From Sarcocystis neurona (Eukaryota > Apicomplexa > Conoidasida > Eucoccidiorida > Sarcocystidae), in assembly GCA_000727475.1 (NCBI GenBank), contig KL647295.1, positions 4,088,154-4,152,153 of the forward strand: a stretch of 64,000 nucleotides of DNA. The letters run 5' to 3'. The notes beneath the pieces were generated by a model. That model worked only from the letters and a program-made list of their open reading frames with translations, was not told the origin of the DNA and did not search any database. A program made the position numbers and the translations under genes. Positions 37,972-50,937 of this stretch are shown here, in pieces. How positions within the stretch are numbered: the first letter of the stretch is position 1; each line of letters starts with the position of its first letter.

Positions 37972-39400
37972 CTTGCGGCTGCTCCAGTTGCAGCCGGAGC
38001 ACGAGCACCTCTGCAGTGGTTCTGAGGCTCTTGGTGCCTCTGCCGCCGCTCCTGCTGCTACGGTCGTTGTTTAGCACGTCTTGCTAATGTGGCCTCTGCT
38101 ACGGATGCTGCTGATCCCGGTGCGGTTCGTGCCGTTGTCGCTGCTGCGGCCGGTGGTGTTGCTTAAGGCTGCTGCCGCACCTCCTGCTGTTAATCCTGCC
38201 GCTCCAATTCTACGTTTTTGCGTCCGCTACTTTGAAAAGACCCGGATACTCACCGCAAACGAAGTGCAAAACGTTTCCGTCAGCTACAAAAACACACTTA
38301 TGCAAGGCGGTGAACAGACACACATGCGCCCTGTCTGAGTCGCATACATATCTCTCTGTCCTTTCCCCTGCGGAATCCACCTAAATATGTACGGATTCAT
38401 AGATACACATACAGATATACACTAAAACATCCTTACAACTGAGAGACGAAGGGCTATACACTGGAGAAAAAACATCCGCTTCCTACGTGAGGTCCGTCTG
38501 TGCGTAGACATATCCCCGAGCAGACACACCCACGGGGACGCAGACACATTCATGTGTAACGTGTATGCAACTACTGAGAGCCGCCGGCTGGCGGGGGTCG
38601 GGTGGACTTGCCAGATGAGCAACAGTTTCCCCAGCGTGACATTGATTTTGTTGGAATCTTTCGTGTAGACAGACTTGTCGACTTCCTCCTTCTATGAGGA
38701 TAGGCTCAGGGATAACAAAAATGCAGCGCACACGAGATCCCGCAGTCGAGTCCGCTTGAAAGGAAATCGCTGCGAACTCTCAATATGAAGATTGAACTAG
38801 TGGAGGGGCACTGTCGCGGCCCAGACAAACGTAAGTTTTATTGGCCGACTATGTAGTCCTACGACTTCTATGGATATACATATACTCACCTCTACAATGC
38901 AGTTAGTTCCACGATAGCTCTATCGCCTTATTAGATGCAGTTCCTCTTTGCAGCGTCGTTGGTGGCGGCCGTGACGCATCGCCTCAGCTGTGCAGTGAAA
39001 AAAAGAGCCAAATGGGTAGACACGTCGTCATGAAGATATTTGCACTGTTACCCCGCCCGGTTATGCACTTTTTCCGGCGCAAATCAAGCCTTCGGCGACA
39101 GAAGAGTAAAATGTTGACAAGGTACCAGTCGACGACAGGAATGTTTCGTTGAAGGTACTGAGTCAACGGCGAAGATCGCTCCACCGGTTGAGACCGCCAA
39201 CTGAGATCTATCACCGTTTGCGATAGATTCGCCTACGGGATTTAAAAAATTGTTGAACAGCTTTTTAAGGCCCATTCTCTCCATCTATTACTGCCTGCTG
39301 GTGGAGACTGCGTCCCTACCCGTGCGAAACGCAGTGCCGCACGTGGTAGACGTCCGTGAGAGCACGCTAGACAAAGCGCGTCCTGGAGCTACACGGCTCT
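37972..39400. other. 5' flank of the oxygenase gene, no other gene seen
   Basis: CTG-rich composition continues to about 38200 and gives open frames on the plus strand that mirror the repeat. Beyond this no motif or exon structure is visible. No promoter element could be identified. Confidence 0.45.
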
Positions 39401-42305
39401 AAAAATTGACTAAGAATCTGCTCAGAACATTAAAATTTGTAGGTTTCCTTAAGTTGAACACAGGAAGCATGGCACAAAAGAGAAAAGGTGCTGTTTCTCT
39501 TTTTTCCATGCAACTCCCTCCAGCACCGCTTCTACTTCGGGAGCTCCGGAAACCGTTATCTTCTCGAAGCCCCCTTTTTGGGGGTAAAGCCAGTCCTGAA
39601 GAGAAGCGCGCGAGCAGCTTCTCTTGTGGCAGCCTCTGGTTAAGCCTATTCGAAACTGCAGAGATACCCGCAGTTGGCGTAGGTCGAATCTGTACCAGCT
39701 GCTGCATGCGCAGAGAGAAGGATTGGTATTCCGGTGAAGTGAACCTTCTGCGTCAAAGCGTACATAGACAATACAACAGACTATCCAGAAATTGACGTGC
39801 CAGCGCGTGTGCACGTCCTCCGTATCTTTTACGGAGCTGACTGTAGCCGCCTGTTTATGTGGTGGCACAGCCGCAGGCGGGGCCGCGGCATCTCCACGTA
39901 CCCTCCACGCCGTAGGTACGCACGCAGCGTTCCTTTGAATTCACACGCAGCGATCTGGCACGTACTGTTTCCCGGCGATGCAGAGTGCTTACGTACATGT
40001 ACCTGTATATTTCAGTGTGCCTACGGTACACTCCCTCACAGCTCCCGATCCTGCTCCCCGTTCTGCCACAGAAAAACGCTAACCCCAGCGTCCCGTGCTA
40101 TTTGCGTCAGGTGGTACTGCTTCAGAACCAGAGCAAGAGAGTATACGTCGTAGGTGGTAGTGCCGCACTATACTGTGTATCCTCCGACACATTTAATATG
40201 TGTAATACTTTTGCAGCTAATAGTGTACAGATCGCGATGAATCATAGATGTGATAAATATAGTAGTACATAAAACGTGTACATACACTGGGCGTTGATAT
40301 GCGGCAAGCGTAGGTGGTTTTTTCTTAAGCAATATTGGACTCGTGTTATATTCCTCACAACGGACCAACTGCAAAGTCTCGCGGTCTAACGCTGTCGGGT
40401 TGATTCCCAAACACAAATAACACGCGGTTTCACTGCTCGTTCATATCGGATTATAGTAAATGGTGCTTCTGTTTCATATATGTGCTGTTGTAATCAATTA
40501 TATTAAATTTCCTGTCGCCCGCAGGACTGAAAACGCAGTGCCCTTCTCCTAACTGCAATAGCTTCCGCACGTGAACATACATGTGTACCCATACATGTGT
40601 CGCAGTTCTCGTGTTGGGTATTGGGCCCCAATCGCGCCTTCAAGCTGAGACTTGAAGCCCCTTTCCACACTCATCACGAGAAGGCGCTTCTTCGAATGGA
40701 GTTACGGGAGAACGACTACTGATTGTACCGTACGAAGCCCCTCACGAAAATGTGCGGAGGGATGAATGCAGGCTCTGCCGGATTTGATACACAGCTCCGC
40801 AGCGGCATGTGCCTCTCTGGAGAACAACGAATACAAGAAGTCAACGGCGGGTGCAGTAGGCAGCGGGCGGCAACTACGATGTTGGACAGGCTCCGCGCAG
40901 ATCCCCACTATATGTACTCCTCTACTACATGTATATATATAATCATACAGCGACTGAAGAAGACACACAGAGAGCTACACGTGTGCACGTTTTTGCGCTG
41001 CGCCATGCAGCTCCACTCATACACGTATATATTGTATGTGTGTGTATTACATATATGTATATATGTATATGTACACAGAGAGAGATGTGCTGACTCACAA
41101 ATATATTGGCAGGAAGTCTTTTCTGTGGACTGAGTGCATAAAAGGAGTATCGACAAATTGTTTTAGTTGCAGGATAGGTGGCAGGAAAGTCGGTGGGTCT
41201 TATTGCACTGTATCAGGCCTCTTCGCGGCCTCCTCTTTCACAGTGTGTATATATATATATGTTTAGACATGTGCAGTCCTCTGCCTCGCATGACGGTCCA
41301 GTTGTACGCGTCATTGTTTGCTTGTTTTTTTTAAGCGTATCCACGAAGACAAATGTGTGCAAATCGCACAGGACGTGGGTAGACGGGCAGGGGAAGTTCC
41401 GCTCACACATGCGTGAATGTGCTTCCATCCTCCCCGCCGCGCACACGTGATAAAATTGACTGACGGTGCAGCACTAAAATTTAAGCATCTAACTATGATA
41501 CCGGCATGCGACAATCTTACGTACATATCTGCCACCCTCCGCGGAAATGTGCACCGTCTGAAGTAGACGTCATACGTTCTGCACACGTGCCTGGGGACTC
41601 GTATGTTGACTTGCATACATGCAGTTTAAGTATGCTATAGACACATTTGATTCGTGTCCGTGGCCGGCAAATGTGTGCCTCTTCCGCTACAGTACAAAAT
41701 TCCAGCTATCAAGATATGCTGTAGCGAAATGTGAGCTCGTTTGTGTGTACATACGTGGACGAGTATACATATGCATACGTCACATTAATACATCCACCTT
41801 CTGTTGGCACATCCGAGTTTCCTCTACTGTTTACTATTGCACAAAACGTAGTCTCGTAGGAATTGAATTTCAGGTCGCAGTGTTCAGCTGACCGCGTAAA
41901 CGAATCAACCGCCCTTTTAAAACTTGACGATTTCCGCCATATGTGTTTGTACGTGTCCACTTCCAGCTCTCCAGTACTCATCACCATACACTTCTGAGTG
42001 TATATATATATATATACATATATGTATGTATGTGTACTTGTATACGTACACACGTTTCATATAAGCATTTCGAAGGATGATATTTTCATGTTTGGTTGAT
42101 GCCAAGCTGCACCACATTCCATCGTTTCTTTGTTATTGACCTGCCTACACCTTCATACGCTTGTGTTTTCCTTAGTGCTTTCCTTGTCTTGCTCCGTCAC
42201 ACCCATTGCCTTCTCGCCTGTAATGGGTAATCATGTGCTCATATTTTTTCCAAAATCGCAACGATTCTCTGACGCCTTTGGTGCTACAATTTACTGCTCG
42301 CCTCT
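39401..42305. other. Non-coding; includes the start of a segmental duplication
   Basis: There is no supported gene. From about 40390 this DNA is similar to the plus-strand segment starting near 58930. TA-rich microsatellites occur near 40930, 41040-41075, 41250 and 42000-42030. Confidence 0.5.
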
Positions 42306-45060
42306 TTACTGTTGCGCCGCTAGGACGTCTGTAACGCATCCTGTGAACAAAACGTAGTCTCCGAGCTCTGGCGCGTCTGTTGTATTGGTGCCTTCTTTGC
42401 TTGATGTCCCCCCTCCGTGTGCACTAGGCTCCTCGGTGGGATGGTATCTTATTTGAAATGCAAAAGGTTTGTTGATGAGGATGTTTACCCTTTTTTTGGG
42501 AATGAAGGCCATCTTCAGCGCGAACGCCGCCATAGTGGCTGCAGTTGCAACCGTGCCTTTTTCGTCAACTTCTATGTCTGCTTGGTGAACGAAGGCCGAC
42601 ATCAACAACGTATGGTCTCCACTAATCCCACTGAAGTCCGCAACTTTACGGTCGAAAGGGGCCTGGATCTGCAGCAGACGGCGGAAAACTGGAATCAGAT
42701 CTAGGTAGTTGTCTGCGGCTTTTAGTGCAAATTTGGGAAGAGACAGGTATGCTTCTACGTCCTGCGACTCTCCTCGGCTTTCACGCATAGAACGCACTAC
42801 GTCTTCAAGAGTCGGAAATCCTGAAGATAAAGGCCAACAATATTCAGAAAAGGTCCTTAGAGCCAACCGAAGAGAGTAAGGTATGACAAGAAATAACGCG
42901 GAATAACGTATGCGTGTTGTCGAGTGACGACTCGTATAGAGTTGCGGATGGGTTCCGGAGAAGCCGGAAACTTCACTAATACAGTCGCAAGCTGAGAGGA
43001 ATAGGGGGCACCGCAGGGTGAGATTAACCGGAATAATTTCTAATGTGTACGATAGACATATTCAGCATAGCAGAGGAACGAATATCTCACGCGCTTACAG
43101 TTGTCTCGGCACACCGGCAAAAGGGGCACCGTTTAAGAATCACTTAGAAGAATCAAATGACTGACGCACCGTAGACACACATACACACACGAATTTGTAC
43201 ACTTACGTGGGTCAACCGCTAGGTTTTTCTTAAAATAGAAACTGACTGGAAAAGGAAGGCCACATGTGTACGTACAAGAAAGGAGCTTTAATTCGCCTCA
43301 CACAAGAGGACGATGAAAATTAGATACGTACGTGTGCAGTAGGATACCGCGTACATTGTCGGTAGGAGGCCATTCTAAGCAAGCAGAATGCGTCCAAAGT
43401 GACTGGGCTCCGCTCGTGTCTGCACCATGCATAAGCTCTCAGTGCGCGTGCACGTAATATCGGCCGGAGGGGCCTCCCTGTAAAGAATAGTGGCAAAGCC
43501 TAAAAACTGCTGCGTCGCCTCGGTTCTGTGCCCACCACACGAGCACCCCCGCCACTTCTCTGCTTCCCTGTCGTACACTAAGCATGGAAAATCCACGTCG
43601 ACCGACTGCTATTGGCATGCCCGCGCACAAACACTGCATGCCGTTCCACTACCCTCCCGTGGTAGACACGATAGCTCTTCTTGAGTTCCATCCACATACT
43701 CCAATCTTTGTATTCCCCATTGTTCACAACAGGAGCGCTATTTCACGAACTTCTGCTTCGTCAAAATATCTCCTTCCTTTGTGAACAAAGTGCCTGGCTG
43801 GTTCAATCTGAATCTTACTCTCTGTCTGGGATTTCTCAGATTTAAATCGCATGAGCCTTTCCAAATTTCTCGGGTCGTTGGGTTGCACCACGTACATCAC
43901 GTATTTCTCGTTAGCGTAAGGGAGACCGACAGCCGTCACTGCCTTGTCAACTCTAAGGTACAGCTCAGCCGGCGATTCTAGCAAGACGTGCATCATGTCA
44001 ACATTCTGTGCGACAAGGCGGGGCTCGCGTCCCTGGGCGGATGCGTGTGATTGATCGCTGCGCTTTTCTTCAGACTTCTCTGCTAGATCATCTTCGCCTT
44101 CGTGTGCTTCGTGCTCCAAAAAAATATCTTCATCCGAATACTCAAGGGCATAAAAGGTGGCCTTTTCTGTTTCATATTCGTGGAACGGCTTGCGCCAGGG
44201 ACCTCTAAAGAAGGCGGCGCTGACCAGCAGAAGTCGAGTCCACGGGGTTATTAGATCAGCAGATACCAAGTCAGTTATGTGTCCCCTTGTGGCGTCGCGT
44301 ACAAATGCGTTGATGTCCCTCGCAGTTTCTTCTGCTTTCTTGCAGTCAATTAACTGAACCGGCAGCTGCTCCTTCTGCTCCTCGCCACTGCTGCATTCTC
44401 GCAACAAGGCCTCTTTGAAGGATCGGAAGTAGATGTTTGACGCGAGGCGGCCGTCCACGTACATGCGACTGACAACGTCGAGCTCAGTCCTCATCGACTT
44501 GCTTATGTCCTCTTCAGATTCAACTTCGGTATCACCAGAGAGTTCCTCCCTGCCACTGCTACTTTCTCTATTGCTGTATGTGGTGAGGCGAAGTAGTGCC
44601 GGCAGCTCACGCAGAGGTAGAAGACGTTCCATCTCTTCGAAGGTTCGTCCACGGGCGCCCCGCATTGCTACAGCGAAGACCAGAAGTATAGACAAGGGCG
44701 AGCATACAAAATTTCCGTTTCCCACCTCATTTTTCTGCTTCGTTTTGCTGCTTGCAGGCTCCGTGCCCAGCCCTCGCCTCCGAGCAGCGTACACTGCCGC
44801 GTGTATGGCAGCTGACGCTCGGGGAAGCACAGGTTCCACCATATTGGGGGAAGCTTGGCCTAATACAGGTAGTCACTTCAATGTACAATGTCAAGACTCG
44901 TAAGACCACACCATCACACGCCACGTACGCGCGACAGCAATACCAGGTGACTGGCTTCTTACCGAGAGACCCACCACAGAAATGGTGGAGGGCAACCAGC
45001 ACATCTACTTGGCTAGCTGGTGGGCCCGAAGAAGCCGGCAAGAGTGGCTTGAGTGTAACC
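40390..45060 (+). repeat. Segmental duplication, unit A (intact serpin copy)
   Basis: This segment aligns in the same order and orientation with about 58930-64000. Matching landmarks are TCACTGCTCGTTC at about 40431 with CGCTGCTCGTTCG at about 58998; GGCAACTACGATGTTG at about 40867 with 59518; CAGTTGTACGCG at about 41299 with 60325 and 60415; TTTGATTCG at about 41647 with 60732; and the whole serpin gene. Identity is moderate with many indels, so the event is not very recent. The duplicate continues past the right window edge. Confidence 0.85.
42306..44842 (-). CDS. Serpin (serine protease inhibitor family I4), two exons
   Basis: Exons on the minus strand are 44842-43747 and 42820-42306 (536 residues, phase 1 junction, donor GTGAAA, acceptor TATCTTCAG). 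Conserved serpin elements in order: FVCSPLSILL (residues 45-54), LDVVSRMYVDG (121-131), TRGHITDLVS (185-194), LLLVSAAFFRGPW (204-216), GLPYANEKYVMYVVQP (306-321) and LSLPKF (391-396). The reactive loop has an inhibitory-type hinge EKGTVATAAT (452-461); counting from Glu452 as P17 puts Lys468 at P1 and Met469 at P1', suggesting inhibition of trypsin-like proteases (inference). NKPFAF (482-487) follows. An acidic insert at about 233-276 and a Gly/His-rich loop near the C-terminus make it longer than the usual 380-420 residues. No signal peptide is seen at this ATG, so it may be cytosolic or lack an upstream exon. A decayed paralogue lies at 61.5-63.8 kb. Confidence 0.92.
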
Positions 45061-48000
45061 TCCTGTAGAAAATTAAAAGCACAGCGGCGCTTACAGGGAA
45101 TCCCACTTCTAATTTGTCCTGCATATCCCAACATTCTGTGACAAAAAGCTCACCGACATATGAAGGCGTAGCAAACACCAAGGAACGGAATACAGGAGTG
45201 TTCCGCTCTCTGGTTTTCCACACCGGGCGCCGGGCAGGTACCGCTGCTCTGATGTGCGGATGCTGCGCGTGCCGTCGAGCGGGTGCTCGGGGCTCCGTTG
45301 ATTGAGTCTACGGTGGTACACTCATGTGGATCAACGTGCCACAGTTTCTCTGCTAAAACGAGGCTGGAACAAGGACCGCCGCATTGCTCGTGGCGCGTTC
45401 CTGACTGCTAGTACTAGGCCGAATCTTCCCTTTGAAGTAATCAGCGTGGTGCTAGCTCCCAACATGGCATCGTACGCAACGTTAATAGCCTAACATCTGC
45501 ACGTCGAACGGCGCCGCAAGCTGTGCGCTCTACGAAGTGTCTATCTGCAAGGACAACCCCCCACAAGGTGTCCTCGTGCTTGGAACAAAGTACACAGCAT
45601 TGCACGAGCAGTGACAGGTAATAATGCTTTGTTGCCCTTTCGTCGGTTTGACAAACCACAAGGTCCCCCAAAACCGTGCGATCCTGCCCCCAGTTTCGAC
45701 CCAAAATTCAACCTGCAAGGACCCGTTACGGCTATCCACCCACGGCACGCCCGTTTGTTTTCGCCAGAAATCATTCTTCGTGATACACCCGATTACACGC
45801 AGAGCTGGCTCACTCGTGTCCCGCGGTGTACACGCACCGTCGTGTCAAGATGGCACGCATCCTTATCCTTGCGTGGAAGTTTGGGGGGCAACCTCACGGA
45901 AGTGCAGTGATCATCTGCCCTTACTGTTAGACAAGCCGGAGAAAACTTAAATCTTCTCATCCTTTCTTCTCCGCAAGGACGGCCGAAACAGCAAGCGGTC
46001 TACGGCAGATAATATAAGAGAGGCAGGACGCGGAAATGGACAGATTCCTTCTTTTCTGCCACGGGCGCGCCGCAGGGTAACATCGTTCAAGCATTTCCGT
46101 AATCATTCCTACATTCGCAATTCAGGTGCCTGTCAAACCGTCTACGTTTAATACAGTGTCCACATATACATGCTGCATTACACTATCGTGTACATAGATG
46201 TGCAATTACCTGTGCACACTCGAAACCTTAGGCACGGATGTGCTAGTGCGTCAGCGGAGATCGTTCTTCCTCATTTTGGAACTTCGCATATGAACGCGCA
46301 TCTGAATTTTCGTGTATCCCAGTAACCTGTGCACCGTAGTGTGGAAGTGAGTTCACTAATGCTAGCACAGCTGCGCACGAACCATCTGCTCCGCCTTCGA
46401 AAGCATATAATTAGCTACGATAATTTGTTCACCTGGTCTCCCTACGCTACAGAAGACTTCCTCCCACTCCTCCCAGCGACATCTGCGTGTGTAAACCGAG
46501 TAGGTGTGTGTAGCAGGACAAGTACAATTCACTTCATCCCTATACAAGGCATTCACGCTTGTTTCTCTCGAAAGAATCCCAACGACTTTAACATCAGTCA
46601 TACAAGCGCCTCTCATTAGAACTACTCGAGAGCGTCGATGTCGAAAAATACCAGAAAGCGTGCGCACAAGTGCAGGACACGCAAGTGTCTTCTGCATAGT
46701 GACTGGATACATTTGCACTCAAGTATACTCAGCGTTTGTCTGTGTGCATCTGAAATACAGCAGGACACCGAAACACAAGTTACAGAAAGTACGCATTTAG
46801 ACGTCTTTAGACGACCTGGTAAGACGAGTTCCCCGAAAGAATGGTCTGGCGGCACGAAGCTACATGGAATCCTTATCTTGCGAAGTGAAGTTTACGGACG
46901 TTTTCTGCTTCCTGCACTCGTTGGCTTCTTTGTACTTTTGTTATCCGTATTTGTGGATGGATTTGTGCCTTCGTGTCATCCCCTTCAAGAAGCATTCCTG
47001 TTTCTCCGACCCGTATGCTTCGTGGAAACATAGTGGTGATTGATAAAGACGAGATTTTGGTGCGGTTTTCTAAGCGGATAGGAGCACCAAACGTGGTGAA
47101 CCTCCATGTATACCCGCGTTAGTTGCGGTAATAAACTTCAGCTGTTTCTGAAAATGTATCACCCGGTGCACCGTGGGAGACTCCAGATCCCGTCACACTT
47201 GCTTTCAGTGCGTCCGTTAGGAACGCATCTGTGGTGTACAGAGGGTTTCTGTGCGCCCGGTGGAACTTAGAATTTTGGTCCTCCACTTCTACGTCTGCAC
47301 AGCTCTACGTACACTGAATGTTGGGGGTGCGATACGGACATGTGAAGTCAGATTCGCGTGGGTGGATGCGGAGATACATTTGCGTGCAGACAAGGATGGA
47401 GATTCTGTTTCTTCGCACGCTCGTAGTTTCGCACGAGTTTCTGCTGTGCGTGTGCCTCTTTGTGAGGTGTGACAACGCATGTAGGGCCACGAATACGTGC
47501 CGGGACCACTGAATATGGCGATAGCAGTGTGGTCGTACGTGGCGTTGCGCTCCAAGCCGTTCGAGTTCACAACGTATAGCTGGCGTGTTCTTGCAGGGTT
47601 CCACCCTTGGTGTCTGTGCAGCGTTGTCCACCGAGGAAAGCGGAAACACAAGCACCCTTGCCAATCTCTTCCAGGCTACGCAAGTTGCAATGAGGAAGCT
47701 GGACACGTAGGGCCGTGATCAGATGGCCGTCTCCTGAGCAGTGTAGTTTATGTACACTGTGGCGGAGAAACCTGTGGATGTTTATGTCCGTAGACCTGCT
47801 CACTGCTATCATGTCTTGAGAAGACGAACTTGTGCAGCTTCTGCTGTCGCTGTATTGCAACAACCGCTGCTATACGGAGAATACGTTGCGAAGGCGTATC
47901 TCGTTTGAGAGCGAGGACGTCTCCAGTAGTACCAGGCCCTGGGCTGCGTCCCGCGCAGCTCGCGCGTCACGATTGCTGCTGCTGTTTATGAAATGAAGGC

Positions 48001-50199
48001 GTTATTACTCATCTCACCGTGTGAATAGGATGTAATGCACTCGTGAAGGACGTCCGACTCAGTGCTGCCAGTTCCTTCACATAGTTAAAACATGATCCCA
48101 ACATTAGCGCCTGCATGCCCGGCGACTGCACCTTAGTGTCTTTGTTCAGAAAAGTTCTGCGTCGCCCTGACAAGCATCAAAACCACTTGCTTCAGGATAA
48201 ACTTTGTTGGGCTGCGACAATCGTACGACACCGCCGGTGTGAAGGACCTTAGGTAGGCAGTCACGCGTTGAGCTGTGTTACGTTTTTTGAGCACATCGAC
48301 CCACTCACAGACACAAAACTTCACCCTGTGAATTTCATGTAATATGCGTACGGAGGGCGTCCCGTTTCTTGTAATAGGCGACTTTTTATAAGCACTGCTT
48401 TTAGAAGTGTCTTTTCGGCAGGCCGCGGCTGCAGCTCCGGTGTGTTAGTTTTTCGTTTTCTGTGACGATATGACTTCCGTGCGCTTTTGAATCCGTTGGC
48501 GCAACCTGACTTACTTCAGTTGTCCATTTCCCTATAATCTTTTGCAGAAAGGTGAATCTAAGACACGGCGCGCAAGTGCGGTGGAGTGGTCCGATGGTCC
48601 AGAGCACGTCGCCGTCGTGTGCTTCGTGCACACCTTCGCTTCGCCACAATATCATACATGCCTATTTTCTCGTAGTGGCGGCGTGGGGCAGAAGACCGTC
48701 GAACACGCATCTCCAAATGCTTTGTTGAAGCGTTGCCATCTTGTGGTGTCTGAGGTACGCTCATTCGCCGCGTACGTGGAGATCATGTTAGTTCACATTC
48801 GAGAGGTAATAATTTGTTGAACTGCTTTATTGATTCCCTTGCGTCAGCCACGTCTCTCCACTGACAATTTTCCCTTTCTGCTGCCTTCTTCGTAGAACTA
48901 TATTCTCTAAAAAGTGGAGTAGAATGCGTGCGCATATGCCGCTACTCTGCCTTTACCCCTGCGTTATGGGTCGCAGGGACAGGGAAAGTACATTGTATTC
49001 ACTGCATACCTGTGCTGTAGTGAAAACAGGAAACCTTCTTATGAGCACCGATGTTGGGACCCCGAATAGAGATATTGATAGTAGGACAACGTAGCTAGGT
49101 TTCTACGCAGGAGAAGGAATCTTGCTCATACGCAGCCGCTTCTGTTTACCGAGCGTGCTTCTCCGAGGTGTGTGCACCGTAATCCACGCAATCGTCTGAA
49201 AAAGATTCTGTCAGCAAGGAAATCGCGGCAATTGGTCTCTCCCTAGAAAAAAATTGGCTTAGTTCATCGATACAACACTTCGACACTTGTCACGGCTGAA
49301 ATCTGATGTTGCAGCTTGTCTTGCAAAAGTGTGCATTCTTAACACGCAGCCGGAGGGCGTCACTTTTTCCGGAGACGTAGCTTGAACACATGTTCGCGAC
49401 GAAAGTTGCCTACTGCGCATTCTCGCGCAAGCCACAAAAAATAATGCATTTGCCTCTCATACCATATGCGCCTACAATGCTTGCATTCCTCGTCACAAAG
49501 AGAACTAACTTCAGCTCTACGCAGCACCACAGTGAATTCCTCCAGTGGCTCTGTGCGAGCTGTGCATATCCCCCAAGAAGGTCCCGCACACTCTCGTCTT
49601 TTCCGGAAGGATAAAACTGATTCGCCGTGATGTCAGGGTTACAACTTTCATCAGGTGAAGTGTACCTTGTAAGTCATCAAGAGGATGAAGAACGACAGTC
49701 ACGTCTTTCGCAAGAAAGATCCTAATTTGCTCACTGACACCGTACAGACTGTAGTGCTGTCAGCCATGTCACGAGAGACTACTGCATTGCCAGCGCACCC
49801 ATGCGACGCGCGTGTGCCTTCCAGTGATATCCAGCGTTTCTGTCTGGGTTGATAGCTTCTTCAGGATATCTCGCATAATCAATGAAGGCACACGATTGTA
49901 TTCTTCCGTTTCTGCGTGGTTGAATCTGAGGCACTATGAAGTTTTCCCGAATACCAAGCAGACATGGCTTCGACCCGGCAGTGTACGTAGAAGACGTCCC
50001 CAGTTTATTCGTCAGGATGTCGCCCTCTAGCGGCTCCTCATTAGCCGTACGGACTGCACTTAGAACTCGAAGATACGCAGTGCGTAGGAATAATTTGGCC
50101 TAGCGAGAAACTGCAAGCGCAAGAGTGAGCCCGTCAGAAGAATATGGCACTTGGTAGCCTGAAAGTTGACAATACCCCGGATTTCAAGTGGAAAATATG
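44843..50199. other. No recognisable gene
   Basis: About 5.3 kb. The first 200 bases are the 5' flank of the serpin and are similar to sequence after 63840. A plus-strand frame at 46638-47033 includes a hydrophobic stretch but has no other support. No repeats other than the small hairpin at 45168-45222. Confidence 0.45.
45168..45222. repeat. Imperfect inverted repeat (hairpin)
   Basis: The left arm ACCAAGGAACGGAATAC pairs with the right arm GTGTTCCGCTCTCTGGT around a short loop, with about three mismatches. Both strands therefore encode a similar short peptide. Confidence 0.65.
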
Positions 50200-50690
50200 T
50201 CACGTAGAATTAGACGAAAAACTGAGGAACGAAACAGTACAATCGGCATTTTTCAAAAGTAGAAAACTTTGCACGTCCACTGGACTCATACAGGATATGC
50301 AACAAAACAGGAGACATAAACCTAAAGAAGGACGGATGTGGTCTCGCCTCCGTATGGGTGCCCGAAAACGCGGTTTTCTTGCGTTTGGATGCAGGGAGTG
50401 ACGGTTTGCCGTTACACAATGTTGCGCAGCTGGTCCTCGCCCAGCTCCAGCAGCTGCTGGTTTTAACCCTGCTGCTGCTGCTGCTGCTACGTCTGCGCGC
50501 CGTGCTGCGGTCTCCCTTCCAGGTGCAGTAGGAGCAGCAGCTGCCGCAAAATTTCCCGCAGAGCTATCGAACCCAAAGGGAAGCGCAGCAACAGAAGCGC
50601 TACCGGTAGCAGACGGCGTAGCAACGAGAGCGACAAGAGAGAAGGCCACACGACGGCGCACGTCACCCTTCAGGCGCTTGCATTAGGCAC
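50200..50690 (-). CDS. Unassigned open segment, Ala-rich, possible internal exon
   Basis: The minus strand is open from about 50690 to 50200 without an in-frame ATG near its 5' end; a TAA precedes it and an AG lies just after (TAATGCAAG). It begins with a basic, then hydrophobic stretch (RRRVAFSLVALVA), followed by a Phe/Gly segment and poly-Ala. The poly-Ala derives from CTG/CAG repeats. I do not recognise a family. It may be an internal exon or chance openness in GC-rich repeat DNA. Confidence 0.25.
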
Positions 50691-50711
50691 GTGAATATCG
50701 CCACAATTCTG

Positions 50712-50937
50712 CGTAAAGAAAGGGGAGGGAAACGGGTAGACGGCCAGACACGGCAAGCCCCCAAGATACTTTCAGGCACCCTATACAGAGGCAACCAAGG
50801 TGCAACCCTAGACCTCTTTGTCTACGCTTGCCTCTTGGGTGCCTCTTGGTTCCCTCTGTGTAAGGTGTCTGAAAGTGTCTTGGGCAGCTTGCCGTGTCTG
50901 GCCGTCCACCCGTCTCCCTCCCCTGTCTTTCACTCTT
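50712..50937. repeat. Long inverted repeat, arms of about 95 bp
   Basis: The left arm (about 50712-50808) and right arm (about 50840-50937) are reverse complements with roughly 85-90% identity by eye. Both contain GACGGCCAGACACGGCAAGC or its complement, and then ACTTTCAG, ACAGAGG and ACCAAG in mirrored order. The spacer is about 30 bp. No terminal repeats, target-site duplication or transposase are seen. It resembles a fold-back element or a hairpin RNA precursor. Confidence 0.85.

Noticed and set aside
46638..47033. Plus-strand frame with a hydrophobic stretch near its end
   Set aside because: A single hydrophobic run in an otherwise unremarkable frame, without splice or domain support.
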